From the NCBI GenBank assembly GCA_017983635.1, contig JAGOBA010000011.1:1-64000 (forward strand): 64,000 nt of DNA. Reading direction: 5' to 3'. The position numbers were made by a program, and so were the translations under genes. This DNA is from Alphaproteobacteria bacterium. Its GTDB lineage: Bacteria > Pseudomonadota > Alphaproteobacteria > Micropepsales > Micropepsaceae. The notes under the pieces are model-generated. The model did no database searches. It saw nothing but the letters and a program-made list of their open reading frames with translations, and had not been told where the DNA came from. Positions 36,076 to 44,865 of this stretch are shown piece by piece. How positions within the stretch are numbered: the first letter of the stretch is position 1; each line of letters starts with the position of its first letter.

Positions 36076-37329
36076 ATGGCGTTGTCAGAAAAAGGCCGAT
36101 CCATCGACGACGTCATTGCGGCGCTGGAGGCCAAGCGCGCGCACGATGTGCGCTGGCAGGACGGGCGGACGTTCGGGATGGTCTATGACGGCGGGCCCTC
36201 AGTGCATGAGGTCGCGGAGCGGGCGGCGAAGCTTTATCTGCACGAGAACGCGCTCAACACGAAGGCTTTTCCCTCGCTCGGTGCGATCCAATCCGAGGTG
36301 GTACGCTGGACCGCGGATTTGCTGCACGGGCCGCAGAGTGCCGCGGGCTTCATGACCAGCGGGGGCACGGAATCGATTCTTTGTGCGGTGTTGGCCGCGC
36401 GCGAGCGGGGCCGCAAGGAGCGTGGGATCATGCAGGCCCACATGATCGTGCCGGAGAGTGCGCATGCCGCCTTCCATAAGGCCGCGCATATCTACGACAT
36501 CAAGGTGTCGAAGACGAAGGTACGCGCGGATTGGACCGCGGACACGAATGCGATGGCGACTGCCGTCACCCCCAACACGGTTCTCATCGTCGGATCGGCG
36601 CCGCAGTATCCGCAAGGTGTGGTCGACGACATTCCGGCGATTGCGGCACTTGCCACGTCTGCGAACGCGAATTGTCACGTCGATGCCTGCATGGGCGGCT
36701 TCGTGCTGCCGTTTGTCGAGAAGTTGGGGCGAGCGGTACCGCCGTGGGATTTTCGGGTTGACGGCGTGACCTCGATCTCCGCCGATATTCACAAGCTTGG
36801 TTACGCGCCGAAGGGGGCGTCGGTCGTGCTTTATCGCGATAAGAATCTGCGCGCCTATCAGACGTTCATGTTCGATGACTGGTTAGGCGGGTTCTACGCT
36901 TCGCCCAATCTGCAGGGCACGCGTTCGGGTCTGCCGATGGCGACGGCGTGGGCGGTGATGCAGCATTTGGGCATGGAAGGCTATCTGCGTCTGACAGCGG
37001 CGACGCTGCGCAACGCCGATCAAATGCGCGCCGGCATTGCGGCGATCGACGGGCTGCGTGTGTTGGGTGCCGGGACCTATCACCTGGTCGCGATGGCGGC
37101 CGATCCTGCCTCGAAACGGCGGGTCGACATCTTCGCGCTCGGCGACGCGTTGTTGAAGCGTGGTTGGTTCCACGACCGCCAAACGCCGCCGGACTCGCTG
37201 CACTCGACGGTGAGCAACGGCAACTCCGGCGCGATGGAGAAGTACTTGGCGGACCTCGCCGAATGCGTCGACGAAGTTGCCGGCACGCGGGCGGCGGACC
37301 GTTCGACGAACTATGCGACCCTGGAGTGA
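36076..37329 (+). CDS. PLP-dependent decarboxylase/lyase, sphingosine-1-phosphate-lyase-like
   Basis: This 417-residue fold-type I PLP enzyme has GFMTSGGTESILCAVLAARERG (phosphate binding), CHVDACMGGFVLPF (Asp to the pyridine ring) and SISADIHKLGYAPKGASVVLYR, where the Lys in HKLG is the Schiff-base lysine. These are features of the group II decarboxylase branch closest to sphingosine-1-phosphate lyase and glutamate decarboxylase-like enzymes. An amino-alcohol phosphate or amino acid substrate is possible. The ATG at 36076 follows GGGAGGACACT, a clear ribosome site. Confidence 0.9.
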   Translation: MALSEKGRSIDDVIAALEAKRAHDVRWQDGRTFGMVYDGGPSVHEVAERAAKLYLHENALNTKAFPSLGAIQSEVVRWTADLLHGPQSAAGFMTSGGTESILCAVLAARERGRKERGIMQAHMIVPESAHAAFHKAAHIYDIKVSKTKVRADWTADTNAMATAVTPNTVLIVGSAPQYPQGVVDDIPAIAALATSANANCHVDACMGGFVLPFVEKLGRAVPPWDFRVDGVTSISADIHKLGYAPKGASVVLYRDKNLRAYQTFMFDDWLGGFYASPNLQGTRSGLPMATAWAVMQHLGMEGYLRLTAATLRNADQMRAGIAAIDGLRVLGAGTYHLVAMAADPASKRRVDIFALGDALLKRGWFHDRQTPPDSLHSTVSNGNSGAMEKYLADLAECVDEVAGTRAADRSTNYATLE

Positions 37330-37336
37330 GGGGGCG

Positions 37337-38500
37337 TTAGCGGCGGAACTCCTTGTGGACGTCGTGGGTGACGATGCCGCCGCCGGGGGCGGGGATCGTG
37401 AGCCAGTCTTCGTGCTTTAGCGTGCGCTGGGTGTCTTCGTAGCCGCTTTGCCAGTGCTCGCGCATCGAGGTGCCGGAGAACTCGCTGTCTTTGGCGTGAC
37501 CTTCGTAGGCTTTCTGCTGATAGATCAGCTGCAGGATCGACATTTCAGGCTGGTGCTCGAGTTCCTCCAGCAGGCGTCGGTCGTCGTCGGTCATCAGCTC
37601 CTTCGGCATCTTCAGGAAGGCTTCGCGCAGGCGCGCTTTCCAGGCGTGGACGCGGCGGAAGACGTCGGTGTTGTAGCGCGTGCGCGAGGAGTAGGTGATG
37701 TCCTTCAGGCGGGCCATGACCTCGGCGATGTCGCTGGGCAGGTTGCCGCGCGCATTGAAGAGATCGACTTGGAAGACGAGCGCGTTCAGGCCGTCCTCGT
37801 GGTCGAGCAGATATTGCAGCGGCGTGTTCGAGACGATGCCGCCGTCCCAATAGTGCTCGCCGCCGATCTTGATGCTGGGGAAGGCCGGGGGCAGTGCACC
37901 GCTCGCCAAGATATGTTCCGGCCCGATCGGCTCGTTCGTGTTGTCGAAGTACGTGAAGTTGCCGGTTGCGACGTTGACGGCGCCGACCGAGAAATGGACG
38001 TCGCTCTTATTGATCAGGTCGAAGTCGACCAAGTCGCGCAGCGTGTCGATCAGCGGCGAGGTGTCGTAGATCGAGGTCGCGTCGACGGCGCCGGGGACGC
38101 TGAACCAGGGGCCGGGGAAGCGCGGTTTGAAGAACGAGGGCTGGCCCATCGTGGCGCTCATCCACGATGAGGTGGCGTTGCGCATCTGACGGAAGACGTT
38201 GCCGTCGGGCGTGAAGGCCCAGACTTTGCGCGCGGTGACGGTTTCCCAAAACTGGGTCAAGCGCTCAAGACGGCGTTCGAGCGGGTTGCCGGCGATGATC
38301 GCCGCGTTGATTGCGCCGATCGAGACGCCGGAGACCCAGTCGGGTTGGATGTCGGCTTCGTGCAGCGCCTGATAGACGCCGGCCTGATAGGCGCCGAGCG
38401 CACCTCCGCCTTGCAGCACCAGCGCAACGCGGCGGCAACGCGGCGGGCGCCAGCCGGAGCCCGAGATGCCCAACAAATGCTTTGGTGTGACTGCGTCCAC
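37337..38500 (-). CDS. Patatin-like phospholipase
   Basis: This 387-residue patatin-family protein has LVLQGGGALGAYQAGVYQAL (oxyanion G-rich loop) near residue 27, GVSIGAINAAI for the GxSxG nucleophile and YWDGGIVSNTPLQ for the catalytic Asp. A Ser-Asp dyad would hydrolyse acyl chains from lipids. The C-terminal 130 residues (ARLKDITYSSRTRYN onward) form the extension typical of the DUF3734-containing group. The start is a GTG at 38500 with AAAGGAT upstream. Confidence 0.92.
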   Translation of the reverse strand: MDAVTPKHLLGISGSGWRPPRCRRVALVLQGGGALGAYQAGVYQALHEADIQPDWVSGVSIGAINAAIIAGNPLERRLERLTQFWETVTARKVWAFTPDGNVFRQMRNATSSWMSATMGQPSFFKPRFPGPWFSVPGAVDATSIYDTSPLIDTLRDLVDFDLINKSDVHFSVGAVNVATGNFTYFDNTNEPIGPEHILASGALPPAFPSIKIGGEHYWDGGIVSNTPLQYLLDHEDGLNALVFQVDLFNARGNLPSDIAEVMARLKDITYSSRTRYNTDVFRRVHAWKARLREAFLKMPKELMTDDDRRLLEELEHQPEMSILQLIYQQKAYEGHAKDSEFSGTSMREHWQSGYEDTQRTLKHEDWLTIPAPGGGIVTHDVHKEFRR

Positions 38501-38697
38501 GGCGGCCGATCCTTTGGAAAGCTCCGCCGATCATGCGTGTTCACGATGAAGATGGCGTATCCGAAGGCGGGCGCCAGGCGCGGTTTCGCTGGTGCGTTCG
38601 TTACCAAAGCGTCAACGTGCTGTGCCGGGACCGACCCCGCGACGAATGCTCACATCGGTGACGAGTTCACCTAGCCAGGGGCGCCGCGCCCGGTTAT

Positions 38698-38721
38698 GCG
38701 TTGAACGTCGCTGTTCGACGC
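38698..38721. promoter_or_regulatory. Inverted repeat upstream of the TauE gene
   Basis: GCGTTGAAC and GTTCGACGC pair over 8 of 9 positions around 6 nt, 13 bp before the TauE start. It is a possible operator or mRNA leader hairpin. Confidence 0.35.
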
Positions 38722-38734
38722 GAAAATAACCCTC

Positions 38735-39658
38735 ATGGAAATCTATCTGCCCGTCGCAGAGATGCCGGTGAACATCTTCGTCATCGTCGGCCTCGGCGCG
38801 GCGGTCGGGTTCTTGTCGGGCATGTTCGGCGTGGGTGGCGGGTTCATCCTGACGCCGTTTCTCATGTTTCTAGGCGTGCCGCCGCCGGTCGCGGTGGCGA
38901 CGCAATCGACGCAGATTGTGGCGTCGTCGGTGTCGGGCGTGCTCACGCATTGGCGGCGCGGCAATGTCGACTTCAAGATGGGCGCCGTGATGCTCAGCGG
39001 CGGCGTCGTGGGGACGTTCCTCGGCATTTTGCTGTTCAACGCGCTGAAGGCGGCGGGGCAGGCGGACCTCTTCATCGCGCTCTCGTACGTGATCTTCCTG
39101 GGCTCGATCGGCGGGCTGATGTTTTGGGAGAGCCTGCAGGCGGTGCGCCAGGGCGGCTCCCAGGTCGGATCGGGGCGGCGCGAGCCGGGTGGGCACTATT
39201 GGGTGCATGGCTGGCCGCTGAAGATGCGGTTCCAGCGCTCCAAGCTCTATATCAGCGCGATTCCACCGATGCTCTTGGGCGTGTTGATCGGTGTGCTGTC
39301 GGTAATTATGGGCGTGGGCGGCGGGTTCATTCTGGTGCCGGCCGGGATCTACCTGCTGCGCATGCCGACATCGATCGTGGTGGGCACGTCGCTGTTTCAG
39401 ATCATTTTTGTCGCTGCGCTTTCGACGCTGCTGCACGCGGTCACGAACCATAGCGTTGACGCCATCTTGGCGGTGCTCTTGATCGCGGGCGGCGTGGTGG
39501 GGGCGCAGTTCGGCGTGCGCTACGGCGAGAGGCTGCGCAGCGATTGGATGCGGCTTTGTTTGGCGGCGCTCATTCTGATGATCTGCTTCCGTCTGGGGAT
39601 CGATCTCGTGTTTCCGCCGGCCGATCCGTTCAACCTCGTGGTCGAGGGGCTGCAATGA
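38735..39658 (+). CDS. TauE/SafE family sulfite/anion exporter
   Basis: This 307-residue membrane protein has about eight helices. The two family repeats each carry a glycine-rich motif: GFLSGMFGVGGGFILTPFLMFLGVPP in the first half and GVLSVIMGVGGGFILVPAGIYLLRMP in the second. TauE/SafE proteins move sulfite, sulfoacetate or other organic anions. The stop overlaps the start of the next gene (ATGA), and these two genes commonly pair in alphaproteobacteria. Confidence 0.92.
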   Translation: MEIYLPVAEMPVNIFVIVGLGAAVGFLSGMFGVGGGFILTPFLMFLGVPPPVAVATQSTQIVASSVSGVLTHWRRGNVDFKMGAVMLSGGVVGTFLGILLFNALKAAGQADLFIALSYVIFLGSIGGLMFWESLQAVRQGGSQVGSGRREPGGHYWVHGWPLKMRFQRSKLYISAIPPMLLGVLIGVLSVIMGVGGGFILVPAGIYLLRMPTSIVVGTSLFQIIFVAALSTLLHAVTNHSVDAILAVLLIAGGVVGAQFGVRYGERLRSDWMRLCLAALILMICFRLGIDLVFPPADPFNLVVEGLQ

Positions 39659-40419
39659 GACTCGCGCTCGCGATTGCGGTTTGGTTCGCGGCGATGTTGC
39701 CGGCCGCGGCCGAGGATTTGGCGGCGGGAATCTCGCGCGATCAGATCGAGATCCGGTCGAACTTCACCGGCACCGATGTCGTCGTGTTCGGGGCGATCGA
39801 GAACGAGTTCGGGCAAGCGTTTCCGGCGACGGAACCGCGCGATGTCGTCGTCGTGGTGCGCAGCGACCGGCCGTACACCGTGACCGTGCGCAAGAAGGAG
39901 CGCGTCGGGCCGATCTTCGTGAACCGCGAGATGCGGCGGTTTGCGGATGTGCCGGGGTTTTATTTCTTGGCGTCGACGCGGCCCTTGAAGGAGATTGCGC
40001 AAGGGGCGGTGTTGGATCAGTTCGAATTGGGTCTCGACCGGATTGCGCTGGGGCCCGCGCCGGGATCGATCGGTGGACCGCGCGATTTTCGTGAGGCCAT
40101 CGTGCGCACGAAGCAGCGCCAGGAACTCTATTCGCAACACGAGGGCGGGGTGAGTTTCCTGTCGGGATCACTGTTCCGCACGACGGTGGCGCTGCCGCCG
40201 AATGTGCCGGCGGGCAATCTGAAGGTGCTGGTCTACGTGTTCGCGAACGGCGAGGTGACGAGCTCGAACTCGATGACGCTGTTCATCGATAAGAAGGGCA
40301 TCGAGCGCGGGGTTTCGGACCTGTCGCACAAGCAGCCGGTGCTCTATGGCTTGGCGGCAGTGTTGCTGTCGGCGCTGGCGGGGTTCTTGGGCTATCTGGC
40401 GTTCCGCGAGCGGGGGTAG
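39655..40419 (+). CDS. Alph_Pro_TM (TIGR02186-like) membrane protein
   Basis: This 254-residue protein has a signal peptide (MRLALAIAVWFAAMLPAAA), a periplasmic beta-rich body opening with DQIEIRSNFTGTDVVVFGAIE, and one C-terminal membrane helix (VLYGLAAVLLSALAGFLGYLAF) with a short basic tail. This matches the alphaproteobacterial family found next to TauE-type exporters. It may act as a periplasmic partner of the exporter, inferred from the 4-nt overlap and the recurring pairing. Confidence 0.88.
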   Translation: MRLALAIAVWFAAMLPAAAEDLAAGISRDQIEIRSNFTGTDVVVFGAIENEFGQAFPATEPRDVVVVVRSDRPYTVTVRKKERVGPIFVNREMRRFADVPGFYFLASTRPLKEIAQGAVLDQFELGLDRIALGPAPGSIGGPRDFREAIVRTKQRQELYSQHEGGVSFLSGSLFRTTVALPPNVPAGNLKVLVYVFANGEVTSSNSMTLFIDKKGIERGVSDLSHKQPVLYGLAAVLLSALAGFLGYLAFRERG

Positions 40420-40425
40420 AGTAGG

Positions 40426-41169
40426 ATGGTACAATCATTCGCGATGAGTGATTCCGATACTCCAACCGCCTTGGCGAAAGAGCATTTCGGTCAAGAAATC
40501 TTGGCTGAGGCCAAACAGCGCCAGGCCATCCATCGCCATAGCGACGCACGTCTTGTTTTGTATGTCGGTGGTATGATGCGCGAGGACGCGTTTGAGGGGC
40601 AAGCACGTTTCGCACGTGGGGATTTCGTTTTTCGCCCCGCCTACTTCGCGCATGCCAATGTCGCCGACGCCGACGGCTCCAAATACAAGCGCGTGCCGGT
40701 CTCGGAGATTGCAGTCCGACGATGGGTCGCGAAGCATGGTTGGTGCGCGTCCTGCGGTCACGTCGATCCCGATCGCTTGCCGCACGGCGATGAAATACTG
40801 GCAGCGTCCCGTCCGCAACCCTACGTGCCGCTGCCGCCGACTACAGTTATGGATCGTGCCGCCATACTGCTTTCGGACGGTGCAGCGCCAACCGCGCGCG
40901 AGGTTGCTGCAAGACTTAACATGGAGCCCTATGAGCTGACCCGACGCTTCACACGGATGTACGGCTTGTCACCGAGCGTCTATCGCCGCCAAGCTTGCCT
41001 GCAGCGCGCCGTGCGCATGCTGTTGGAACGATCGGCGCCGCTCGCTCAAGTCGCCACGTTTGCCGGGTATCATGATCAGAGCCACCTTACAGTTGCGTTT
41101 CGTCGCGCCTTTGGATTGACCCCCGGAGCGTTCGCAAAGCACGCAGTTGGGGTCGCGCCGTCGAGCTGA
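40426..41169 (+). CDS. AraC-family regulator
   Basis: This 247-residue protein has an N-terminal cupin-like sensor half (RQAIHRHSDARLVLYVGGMM, FARGDFVFRPAYFAHANV) and a C-terminal double helix-turn-helix (EVAARLNMEPYELTRRFTRMYGLSPSVYRRQ and VATFAGYHDQSHLTVAFRRAFGLTPGAF). Two CxxC-like Cys (WCASCGH) lie in the middle. It is probably autonomous; the serine hydrolase 87 nt downstream on the same strand is a possible target. Start at 40426 or 40444 (MSDSD) is undecided. Confidence 0.9.
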   Translation: MVQSFAMSDSDTPTALAKEHFGQEILAEAKQRQAIHRHSDARLVLYVGGMMREDAFEGQARFARGDFVFRPAYFAHANVADADGSKYKRVPVSEIAVRRWVAKHGWCASCGHVDPDRLPHGDEILAASRPQPYVPLPPTTVMDRAAILLSDGAAPTAREVAARLNMEPYELTRRFTRMYGLSPSVYRRQACLQRAVRMLLERSAPLAQVATFAGYHDQSHLTVAFRRAFGLTPGAFAKHAVGVAPSS

Positions 41170-41255
41170 TGCGACGCTGGCGCGCCTGCAAGAAACTACA
41201 ATACTGAAGCGGACACGCAGTTGCACCATGCGCGCTCCCGGGTCGGAGTGTTGGC

Positions 41256-42284
41256 GTGACAGACAAATGGGCTCGTATCTTCATCGTGTGTTTTTCTGCG
41301 GTACTGTCGCTTCAGGCGCAGGCAAGTGAGAATGCCAATCGGGCAGCGCTGCGAAGTGCTGCCCAGACGGAAGTTCGCGCCGGTTTTTCCGGCGCCGTGT
41401 TGGTCGCACGGCGCGGCAGCATTCTCTTGGACCAAGCCTATGGCGAGATTCGAGGCGAGCGCATGCGCCGCAATTCTCGCTTTTGGATTTCATCCATGGG
41501 CAAACAGTTTATCAGTGCTGCGATCATGCGCTGCGTCGAGCTTGGTCACCTCAGATTCGAAGCGTCGCTTGGCGAGATTTGGCCAGATGCGCCCGCTGAC
41601 AAGCGCGCCATCACGATTAGACAAGTGCTCTCGCACACATCCGGGCTGCCGCAGTCGTACGACTTTGAATTGGTCTCCAGCAGCCAGGAGGCGCGAAGGA
41701 GTATTCTGGGGTTGCCACTCGAAGTGGGGCCAGGCGCAAAATTCATTTACTCGAACGCCAACTACGCCTTGGCCGCGGCGATCATCGAACGCACCAGCAA
41801 CACAAATTTCGCCGCGTTCGTAAGCAGAGAGCTCTTCGAACGCGCAGGTGTGCGGGATACCGGTCAGTTTCCGATCGTGCGCGAGCCGCAGGTGGCACCA
41901 CTCGGGGGCGAACCGCCGCCACGACTGGGTGAGCTGCGGTGGTGGCAAGCCTACTATTCGACGACGCATGACCTTTACCGGTGGCGCCAAGCGTTGTGGG
42001 GCGGGAAGATCGTCTCGGTGTCGGGCCGAGAGATCCTGTTGTCGCCGGTCATCACCATTCAAGAGGGGCAAGTGGCGCTTGGCTGGTTCATCGGCCAAAC
42101 CGACCGTGGGACGCGCCGGATATTCGTTCGCGGAAACGACGATACCGGTCAGAACAGCTTGCTTTATTACTATCCTCAGACCGACACGACGATCGTTGTC
42201 CTCACCCACGCCGGTTACAAGAACGACGATACATCTTGGTCGCGGGCGATGCTTGCGAGCCTTGAGTCGATTTTGGGCCTCTGA
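41256..42284 (+). CDS. Serine hydrolase, class C beta-lactamase family
   Basis: This 342-residue secreted protein has a signal peptide ending LQAQA-S, nucleophile motif SSMGK (Ser80-x-x-Lys83), and YSNANY for the YxN motif near residue 167. This is the fold of class C beta-lactamases, DD-peptidases and esterases. The third motif (KTG or HxG) is not clearly present, so an esterase or peptidase role is as likely as lactam hydrolysis. The GTG start has GGAGTG 6 nt upstream. Codon use is slightly less GC-biased than its neighbours. Confidence 0.88.
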   Translation: MTDKWARIFIVCFSAVLSLQAQASENANRAALRSAAQTEVRAGFSGAVLVARRGSILLDQAYGEIRGERMRRNSRFWISSMGKQFISAAIMRCVELGHLRFEASLGEIWPDAPADKRAITIRQVLSHTSGLPQSYDFELVSSSQEARRSILGLPLEVGPGAKFIYSNANYALAAAIIERTSNTNFAAFVSRELFERAGVRDTGQFPIVREPQVAPLGGEPPPRLGELRWWQAYYSTTHDLYRWRQALWGGKIVSVSGREILLSPVITIQEGQVALGWFIGQTDRGTRRIFVRGNDDTGQNSLLYYYPQTDTTIVVLTHAGYKNDDTSWSRAMLASLESILGL

Positions 42285-42293
42285 CGCGCCGAG

Positions 42294-42950
42294 CTACAGC
42301 CGCGCGATGATGTTGGCTACTTCGGCATAGCTTGTTGCGATGTGGTGAGCTCCCGACGCACGGAGGCGGTCGGCGTGGGTGGGCGTGCAGTGCGCGCCTG
42401 CGGTGAGGCCGATCACCGTCATGCCTGCGGCGGCTGCGCCTTCGGTACCGAGGTGACCGTCTTCGATGACGATGCAGTGTTCGGGGCGGGCGTCGATGCC
42501 TTTGGCGGCTGCCAGGAAGACGTCCGGGTGCGGCTTGCCGCGTTCGAGATCGGCAGCGCTGAAGATGCGGCCGGTGAAGAAGTCGGCGAGACCGACGGCT
42601 TGTAACGATAGACCGATCTCGTGGCGCTGGGTCGAGGACGCGATCGCCGTGCGCTCCGGCAGCTGCGCGCGGATGAAAGCCGGCGCTCCGGGGACAGGTT
42701 GGAGGCGTTCGCGCAGTTGGTGGAACCGGTTGTTGCAACGGCGATCAAAGTCGCTCGGCAGTTTGCAGCTATGGCGGCGCTCGACCTCTAGAATGCAGTC
42801 ACGCAACCGGATGCCGATGTAACGCTCGATCGCTTGTTCGGTGGTGGTCGCAAGTCCAAGTTCGGTCAGGCATTCGGCGAGGGCGCGGTTGGCGAGGACC
42901 TCGCTGTCGACGATGACGCCGTCGAAGTCGAAGATGATGGGGCGGTGCAT
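42294..42950 (-). CDS. HAD-family phosphatase, beta-phosphoglucomutase-like
   Basis: This 218-residue HAD hydrolase has the nucleophile motif IFDFDGVIVDSE at residues 5-16, a helical cap, IASSTQRHEIGLSL for motif II, KPHPDVFLAAA with the motif III Lys, and VIEDGHLGTEGAAAAG for motif IV. Subfamily IA members dephosphorylate sugar phosphates or related small molecules. The ATG at 42950 is preferred over an in-frame start at 42995. Confidence 0.9.
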   Translation of the reverse strand: MHRPIIFDFDGVIVDSEVLANRALAECLTELGLATTTEQAIERYIGIRLRDCILEVERRHSCKLPSDFDRRCNNRFHQLRERLQPVPGAPAFIRAQLPERTAIASSTQRHEIGLSLQAVGLADFFTGRIFSAADLERGKPHPDVFLAAAKGIDARPEHCIVIEDGHLGTEGAAAAGMTVIGLTAGAHCTPTHADRLRASGAHHIATSYAEVANIIARL

Positions 42951-43081
42951 GGTGCGGGGCTGTTTCGCACGCGGGCGCAGGCGCCGTCGAGGCACGAATG
43001 GCTACGGATTGCGACGCGGCTGGCGTCCGTGGCGTCACGCCGCAGACGCCATAACTCTTGTAATATCAGTATGTTATCTAT

Positions 43082-43112
43082 CAGTTGACGTTTACGTCAA
43101 CTGCGATATATG
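43082..43112 (+). promoter_or_regulatory. LiuR-type operator with promoter of the acyl-CoA operon
   Basis: The palindrome CAGTTGACGT-TT-ACGTCAACTG (43082-43103) has perfect 10-bp arms. Its left half contains TTGACG as a -35 box with TATATG (43107-43112) 16 nt downstream. The TTGACGT-ACGTCAA core resembles operators of LiuR-type MerR regulators of leucine and fatty-acid breakdown. Binding would repress the next gene, itself a LiuR-like regulator. Confidence 0.7.
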
Positions 43113-43142
43113 ACTCCTGCGCGCTCGAATGGGAGCATTGCC

Positions 43143-43592
43143 ATGACGACATTCACGATCAGCGAACTGGCGGCGGAATTCGGCATTACGCCGCGTGCCA
43201 TCCGATTCTACGAAGACGAAGAGCTCATCAAACCGACCCGGCAAGGGCAGTCGCGCATCTATTCGCCGCGCGACCGGGCGCGGCTTGCGCTCATCCTGCG
43301 CGGCAAGCGCGTCGGCTTCGCGCTCGACGAGATCAAAGAGATGCTCGATCTCTACGACGTGCGCGACGGGCAGGCGACGCAGCTCTCCTACACGATCAAG
43401 AAATTCAGCGAACGAATCTCGACACTTGAGCAGCAGCGCGCGGATATCGAGCATTCGCTCGAAGAATTGCGCCAAGCGCGGGCGCGGCTCGAAGTGCTGC
43501 TTTCCGAGAAGCAACCGCATCGCAGCCATGCGAACGACGACGAGCACGGCCGCTTGATCGGCTTTTCCATGAACTCCGGTGCACGGGATTAG
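43143..43592 (+). CDS. MerR-family regulator, LiuR-like
   Basis: This 149-residue protein has the MerR winged helix FTISELAAEFGITPRAIRFYEDEELI, then SRIYSPRDRARLALILRGKRVGFALDEIKEMLDLYD and a dimerisation coiled coil. No metal-binding Cys are seen. The sequence matches the LiuR group, which represses branched-chain amino acid or acyl-CoA degradation genes and responds to acyl-CoA compounds. It is the first gene of an operon with acyl-CoA dehydrogenase (13 nt gap). The ATG follows GGGAG. Autorepression through the upstream palindrome is likely. Confidence 0.9.
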   Translation: MTTFTISELAAEFGITPRAIRFYEDEELIKPTRQGQSRIYSPRDRARLALILRGKRVGFALDEIKEMLDLYDVRDGQATQLSYTIKKFSERISTLEQQRADIEHSLEELRQARARLEVLLSEKQPHRSHANDDEHGRLIGFSMNSGARD

Positions 43593-43605
43593 AGGTTAGA
43601 GAAAC

Positions 43606-44763
43606 ATGGGCGCGCTGCAGGTCGAATCGCCGGCATGGATGGATGAGGACCTCAAAATTTTTGAGGGCGAGGCGCGCAAGTTTCTGGAACGCGAGTGCCT
43701 TCCGCACAGCGAAAAGTGGATCAAGCAGCAGCACGTCGATCGCGCGGTTTGGAAGAAGGCGGGTGAGGCGGGTTTGCTTTGCGCGTCGACGCCGGAAGAG
43801 TACGGCGGCGCGGGCGGTACATTTGCGCATGAGGCCGTCATCATCGATCTTCTGGGCAAGATGGGGATCGACGGGTGGGGGATCGTGCTGCACAACGCGA
43901 TCGTGGCGCCCTACATTTTCCATTGCGGCACGGAAGAGCAGAAGAAGCGTTGGCTGCCGCGGCTGGCCTCGGGCGAGTTGGTGGCCGCGATCGCGATGAC
44001 GGAACCGGGCACGGGGTCCGATCTGCAGTCGGTGAAGACGACGGCGCGGCTCGACGGCAATCAGTACGTCATCAACGGGTCGAAGACGTTCATCACGAAC
44101 GGCGGGACGGCGAACTTCATCATCGTCGTGGCGAAGACGGACCCAAGCCAAGGGTCGCGCGGGACGTCGCTGGTCGTCGTGGAAACCGACGAGGTGCAGG
44201 GCTTCCGGCGCGGCCGCGTGCTCGACAAGGTTGGGCAGAAGGCAAACGACACGGCGGAGCTTTCGTTCGACGACGTGCGGGTTCCGACCGCCAACTTGCT
44301 GGGCCACGGCGAGGGGCAGGGCTTTATTCAGTTGATGCAACAGCTGCCGCAAGAGCGGCTTATCATCGCGCTGCAGGCGATGGCGGTGATCGAGCGCGCT
44401 TTGGAGCACACGATTGCTTACGTGAAGGAACGCAAGGCGTTCGGCAAGCAGCTGATCGAGTTCCAGAACACGCAGTTCAAGCTGGCGGAATGCAAGACCG
44501 AAGCGACGGTCGGCAAGGTGTTCTGCAATCACCTGATGGATTTGCACTTGGCCAAGAAGCTCGACCCGTTCATGGCGTCGATGGCGAAGCTGTGGCTGAC
44601 GGAAGTGCAATGCCGCGTCGTCGACGAGTGTCTGCAGCTGCACGGCGGCTACGGCTATATGAACGAGTATCCGATCGCGCGCATGTATGCGGACAGCCGC
44701 GTGCAGAAGATCTATGGCGGCACGAACGAGATCATGAAGCTCTTGATTGCGAGGAGCCTGTAG
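43606..44763 (+). CDS. Acyl-CoA dehydrogenase
   Basis: This 385-residue flavoprotein has AMTEPGTGSDLQSVKTTA and FITNG (FAD/substrate loop), GQKANDTAELSFDDVRVP, the C-terminal LQLHGGYGYMNEYPIAR and a catalytic-base region KIYGGTNEIMK. Length and domains fit the soluble acyl-CoA dehydrogenases of beta-oxidation or branched-chain acyl-CoA oxidation. It sits between the LiuR-like regulator and thiolase/FadJ genes. The exact chain length is not determined. Confidence 0.92.
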   Translation: MGALQVESPAWMDEDLKIFEGEARKFLERECLPHSEKWIKQQHVDRAVWKKAGEAGLLCASTPEEYGGAGGTFAHEAVIIDLLGKMGIDGWGIVLHNAIVAPYIFHCGTEEQKKRWLPRLASGELVAAIAMTEPGTGSDLQSVKTTARLDGNQYVINGSKTFITNGGTANFIIVVAKTDPSQGSRGTSLVVVETDEVQGFRRGRVLDKVGQKANDTAELSFDDVRVPTANLLGHGEGQGFIQLMQQLPQERLIIALQAMAVIERALEHTIAYVKERKAFGKQLIEFQNTQFKLAECKTEATVGKVFCNHLMDLHLAKKLDPFMASMAKLWLTEVQCRVVDECLQLHGGYGYMNEYPIARMYADSRVQKIYGGTNEIMKLLIARSL

Positions 44764-44772
44764 TGGGGCAGA

Positions 44773-44839
44773 CTCCCCCCCTCCGCCTTTCTTCGCACTG
44801 CGTGCTCAGAAAGGCTGCTCCCCCGGACGCGGGGGAGGA
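44773..44839. repeat. Palindromic GC-rich element in the operon
   Basis: Two hairpins sit side by side: GCCTTTCT/AGAAAGGC around 13 nt and CTCCCCC/GGGGGAG around 6 nt. It belongs to the same general class as the elements at 10513 and 21928, but the sequence is less similar. It lies between the acyl-CoA dehydrogenase and PaiB-like genes, where it could affect mRNA stability. Confidence 0.7.
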
Positions 44840-44865
44840 AAAACGCTCGGGCGAGAAATAGCGTC

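Noticed and set aside
43405..44643. 412-codon minus-strand frame opposite the acyl-CoA dehydrogenase
   Set aside because: It is Arg/His-rich with no motif. The plus strand is a clear acyl-CoA dehydrogenase.
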